Source: Streptomyces sp. NBC_01264
GTDB lineage: Bacteria; Actinomycetota; Actinomycetes; Streptomycetales; Streptomycetaceae
Reading direction: 5' to 3'
Assembly: GCF_026340675.1 (NCBI RefSeq)
Contig: NZ_JAPEOX010000001.1
Location: forward strand, 496,001-560,000
Length of the DNA stretch: 64,000 bases
Positions 61,707-64,000 of this stretch are shown piece after piece. The notes under the pieces were generated by a model that searched no databases, was not told the DNA's origin, and saw only the letters and a list, made by a program, of their open reading frames with translations. The translations under genes and the position numbers were made by a program. The stretch's first letter is position 1, and each line of letters starts with the position of its first letter.

Positions 61707-63833
61707 ATGTCCCTGGCCAGCCGCACCCGCCTCGCGGGCATGCTCGCCGCGCTCACCGTCGGCGCCGTCGGAGTGACCACCTGGGCCTACGGGTACGGAA
61801 CCACGCCCGAGCCGGCGGCCCCCGGGGCGTCACTCCGCCCGGGTGTGACCGAGGGCACGGTCCTTCAGGTCGTCGCGCATCCCGACGACGACCTGTTCTT
61901 CATGAACCCCGACCTGAGCCGCTCCATATCGACGGGCATCAAGGTCGCCACCGTCTACCTCACCTCCGGCGAGGCCGACGGCCGCAACGAGGCCCACAGC
62001 CCGCACATGCAGGACCCCACGGGTCCGGCCGACCGCGCCGCTTACGCGGAAGCCCGGCAGAACGGCATACGCGCGGCCTACGCGCAGATGGCCACCGGCG
62101 ACCGCACCAGCGCCTGGCAGCGCCGCTCCATACCCACCGTCGGCGACGGGAGCGCCGAGGTGGACGTCCTCGTCGCGCGGCCCGAGGTCAACCTGGTCTG
62201 GATGCAGCTGCGCGAGGCGCGCAGCATCTCCGGGGACAATCCGGACAGTTTGCGCGGGCTGTGGGACGGCCGGGTCCCCGCCCTGGGGTCCCAGCTCACG
62301 TCGGGGACACCGGTCAAGACCGCGTTCTCGTACGACAAGGACCAGGTCGTCGAGGCCATCGCGGCGATCTTCGCGCGGTACCGGCCGACCACCATACGGA
62401 CGCAGGACCCGACGCCCGGCCGGTCGCGCGGCGGTGGCGCCTTCCTCGACCACCAGGACCACATGTACGGGGCCCGCTTCGTGCAGGCCGCCACCGAGCG
62501 CTACGCGAAGTCCTCGGACCGGCCGCACTTCTCGGTCCAGAACTACGTGAGCTACCCCAACAGCGCCCTGCCTCCGGTCCTCGACCCGCAGGCCGCCGAG
62601 GAGAAGCTCGGCTACCTCAAGACCTATGCCTGGTCCGACCACCAGGACTGGTGCGGCAGCCCCGCCGGCTGCGGCGACCGCAAGACGGCGACCCGGCCCG
62701 CGGGCGCCGGCTGGAGCCGGACCATCCGCTACGGCCGGAGCGACATCACCTCCTGGATCACCGAGGGCACGCCCGGCCGGCTGTGGGCCTTCGCCGTGCT
62801 GGACGGACGGATGGCCTCCTGGTCGCGCAGCGGGGACAAGGCTCCTTGGCAGGGGCCCGAGTTCCTCGACGGGTCCGGGATGGACGCGGGTGCGACGGCG
62901 ATGCGGCTTCCCGACGGCAGGGTCGCGGTCTTCGGCACCCGGACCACGCTGGGCGCCACGCCCCAGGAGTACCGGCGCGAGCTCGTGTACCGCGTCCAGG
63001 CGGCGCCCGACGGCGCCTTCGGCCCCTGGGTGTCGCTGGGCACGCCGGACACGGAGGACGTGTCGGGTACCTCGGCGATCAGCGCACCGGCCGTCGCAGT
63101 GGACCGTACCGGCCGGATGACCGTCTACGTACGCGATTCCGGGCGCACCCTGCGTGCCAGCGCCCAGTCGGCCCCCGACGGCGCCTTCGGCTCGTGGGAA
63201 TCCCTGGGCGGCTCCGACCTGCGGGGCGACCCGGTCACCGCGACGGACGCGGCCGGGCGGCGCCACGTGTACGCGGCCACGGCCCAGAGCGTGCTGGCCT
63301 GGATCCAGCCGGCCCCGGACGCCCCCTTCGGCGCCCCCGTCCCGACCGGGCTGCCGGCGGTCACCGGGCCGCTCTCGGCGAGCCCGCGGGGAGACGGGGT
63401 CTCCCTGTACTTCCGCCGCCCCGGTACGGGCGCCGTCGGCACGAGCCTGGTCACCGCGGGCGGGACCGCACCGCAGTTCTCCCCGGTCACCGAGGCGGGC
63501 GGCGAGGGCGGCTACGGCTCCGTCGGCGTCGCGGGGGACCTGCTCACCGGCCGCGCCGGCGCGGGCACGATCGGCGTCTCGAACACGGACGGCGGACCGG
63601 CCTGGTACGAGTCCCAGATGCACTACACGGGCGCCCCCTCGGCCTTGACCGCCCAGGACGGTACGGTGCTCGGCGTCGTTCTCGGCCTGGACGCCGCACT
63701 GCACGTCACGACGGCTCCCCCGGCGGACTCCGAGCCGCTCGGCGACCGTCCGCCCTCCTCCCCCTGGTACCCCGCCGTCCCGCCCCCGGACGACGCGGCG
63801 GACGACCGCGCGGGCTCCGGGTGGCAGCGCTGA
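61707..63833 (+). CDS. Secreted PIG-L family deacetylase with a C-terminal beta-propeller-like domain
   Basis: A 708-residue exported protein. A signal or anchor helix (LAGMLAALTVGAVGVTTWAY) precedes a PIG-L/LmbE zinc hydrolase domain (residues 50-330): AHPDDDLFFMNPD (H58, D60 and D61 as zinc/catalytic residues) and the second ligand in H249-Q-D-H252. PIG-L enzymes remove acetyl groups from N-acetylglucosamine conjugates. Residues 350-680 contain repeated APDGAFGPWVSLG-like and APDGAFGSWESLG-like blades that resemble sialidase/lectin propellers, probably for sugar binding. ATG at 61707 follows a long non-coding region. Confidence 0.9.
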   Translation: MSLASRTRLAGMLAALTVGAVGVTTWAYGYGTTPEPAAPGASLRPGVTEGTVLQVVAHPDDDLFFMNPDLSRSISTGIKVATVYLTSGEADGRNEAHSPHMQDPTGPADRAAYAEARQNGIRAAYAQMATGDRTSAWQRRSIPTVGDGSAEVDVLVARPEVNLVWMQLREARSISGDNPDSLRGLWDGRVPALGSQLTSGTPVKTAFSYDKDQVVEAIAAIFARYRPTTIRTQDPTPGRSRGGGAFLDHQDHMYGARFVQAATERYAKSSDRPHFSVQNYVSYPNSALPPVLDPQAAEEKLGYLKTYAWSDHQDWCGSPAGCGDRKTATRPAGAGWSRTIRYGRSDITSWITEGTPGRLWAFAVLDGRMASWSRSGDKAPWQGPEFLDGSGMDAGATAMRLPDGRVAVFGTRTTLGATPQEYRRELVYRVQAAPDGAFGPWVSLGTPDTEDVSGTSAISAPAVAVDRTGRMTVYVRDSGRTLRASAQSAPDGAFGSWESLGGSDLRGDPVTATDAAGRRHVYAATAQSVLAWIQPAPDAPFGAPVPTGLPAVTGPLSASPRGDGVSLYFRRPGTGAVGTSLVTAGGTAPQFSPVTEAGGEGGYGSVGVAGDLLTGRAGAGTIGVSNTDGGPAWYESQMHYTGAPSALTAQDGTVLGVVLGLDAALHVTTAPPADSEPLGDRPPSSPWYPAVPPPDDAADDRAGSGWQR

Positions 63834-63840
63834 GCGCTGC
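63824..63840 (+). terminator. Hairpin around the stop codon of the PIG-L gene
   Basis: GCAGCGC-TGA-GCGCTGC has the TGA stop (63831-63833) as its loop and a perfect 7-bp stem. The remaining 160 bp to the window end show no gene start. Confidence 0.55.
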
Positions 63841-64000
63841 GGGCGACGATGGCGGCGGATCGCGCCCCGTCCCGGCCGGCCCGGGCCCGGGCCTGGACCC
63901 GCGGCCCGTTCCCGACTCCGTCCCACCCCACTCGACCTGCGATCGGGGCTCCCATGACCTCGTGCTCCCCCGTGCGGAGGGACCCCGCGGCCCCTGATCC

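Noticed and set aside
1..64000. Biosynthetic gene cluster, prophage or integrative element
   Set aside because: There are two glycosyltransferases, a monooxygenase and pumps, but no PKS, NRPS, terpene or RiPP core, no integrase, no att-like flanking repeats and no tRNA.

Overview
The window looks like a piece of a Streptomyces (or very close actinomycete) chromosome. It is very GC-rich with strong third-position GC. GTG and TTG starts behind purine-rich Shine-Dalgarno sites are common, and several genes look leaderless. The protein families are typical of Streptomyces: a WhiB protein, SigB/SigF-type sigma factor, RsbW-like kinases and STAS proteins, a SpoIIE phosphatase with an ANTAR domain, a TAP-like alpha/beta hydrolase, four 14-TM DHA2 drug transporters and many TetR regulators. 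I see no rRNA, tRNA, CRISPR array, insertion sequence, prophage or PKS/NRPS cluster. It reads as accessory or chromosome-arm DNA rather than a core locus.

Layout. 0-5 kb: a frameshifted hydroxyacid dehydrogenase cut by the window edge, an OsmC protein divergent from a receiver-like protein, a secreted transglycosylase, a class A beta-lactamase and a hexose-phosphate mutarotase. 5-15 kb: a giant HEAT-like protein (frameshifted), a TIM-barrel protein, a DUF4230 protein, a methyltransferase, an unusual operon of a DRE-TIM carboxyltransferase-lyase with a YrdC/Sua5 protein, and a frameshifted Ycf48-like beta-propeller. 15-21 kb: GH16 glucanase, TetR plus MFS pump with an operator, a GNAT protein, a secreted intradiol dioxygenase-like lipoprotein and an N-formylglutamate amidohydrolase.

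20.8-37 kb is a stress-signalling island. It holds a soluble hybrid histidine kinase with a long HAMP array, overlapped by 4 bp with an ANTAR-GAF-PAS-SpoIIE phosphatase. Next come three HATPase/RsbW-like proteins, two STAS anti-anti-sigma proteins and a SigB-family sigma factor. After these lie envelope and redox genes: MscS channel, VanZ, PRC-barrel, hemerythrin, SH3, a WhiB protein and tiny membrane proteins. One small gene (36210-36569) has a near-perfect SigB-type promoter upstream, so part of the island probably belongs to the general stress regulon.

37-57.8 kb is a run of compact regulator-plus-effector modules, most with a visible inverted-repeat operator: TetR-SRPBCC fusion, TetR/MFS, XRE-cupin/thioredoxin-reductase-like/MFS, TetR/NmrA-like reductase, PadR/acyl-CoA dehydrogenase and TetR/FAD monooxygenase. 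A glycosyltransferase, an SDR enzyme and NAD synthetase lie among them. 57.8-64 kb has a secreted TAP-like peptidase, a second (frameshifted) glycosyltransferase and a large secreted PIG-L deacetylase.

Two window-wide oddities stand out. Four genes carry a single-base frameshift and a fifth an in-frame amber codon, so either the assembly has base errors or genes are decaying here. Short tandem repeats with 7-18 bp units are also unusually frequent at gene ends and starts.
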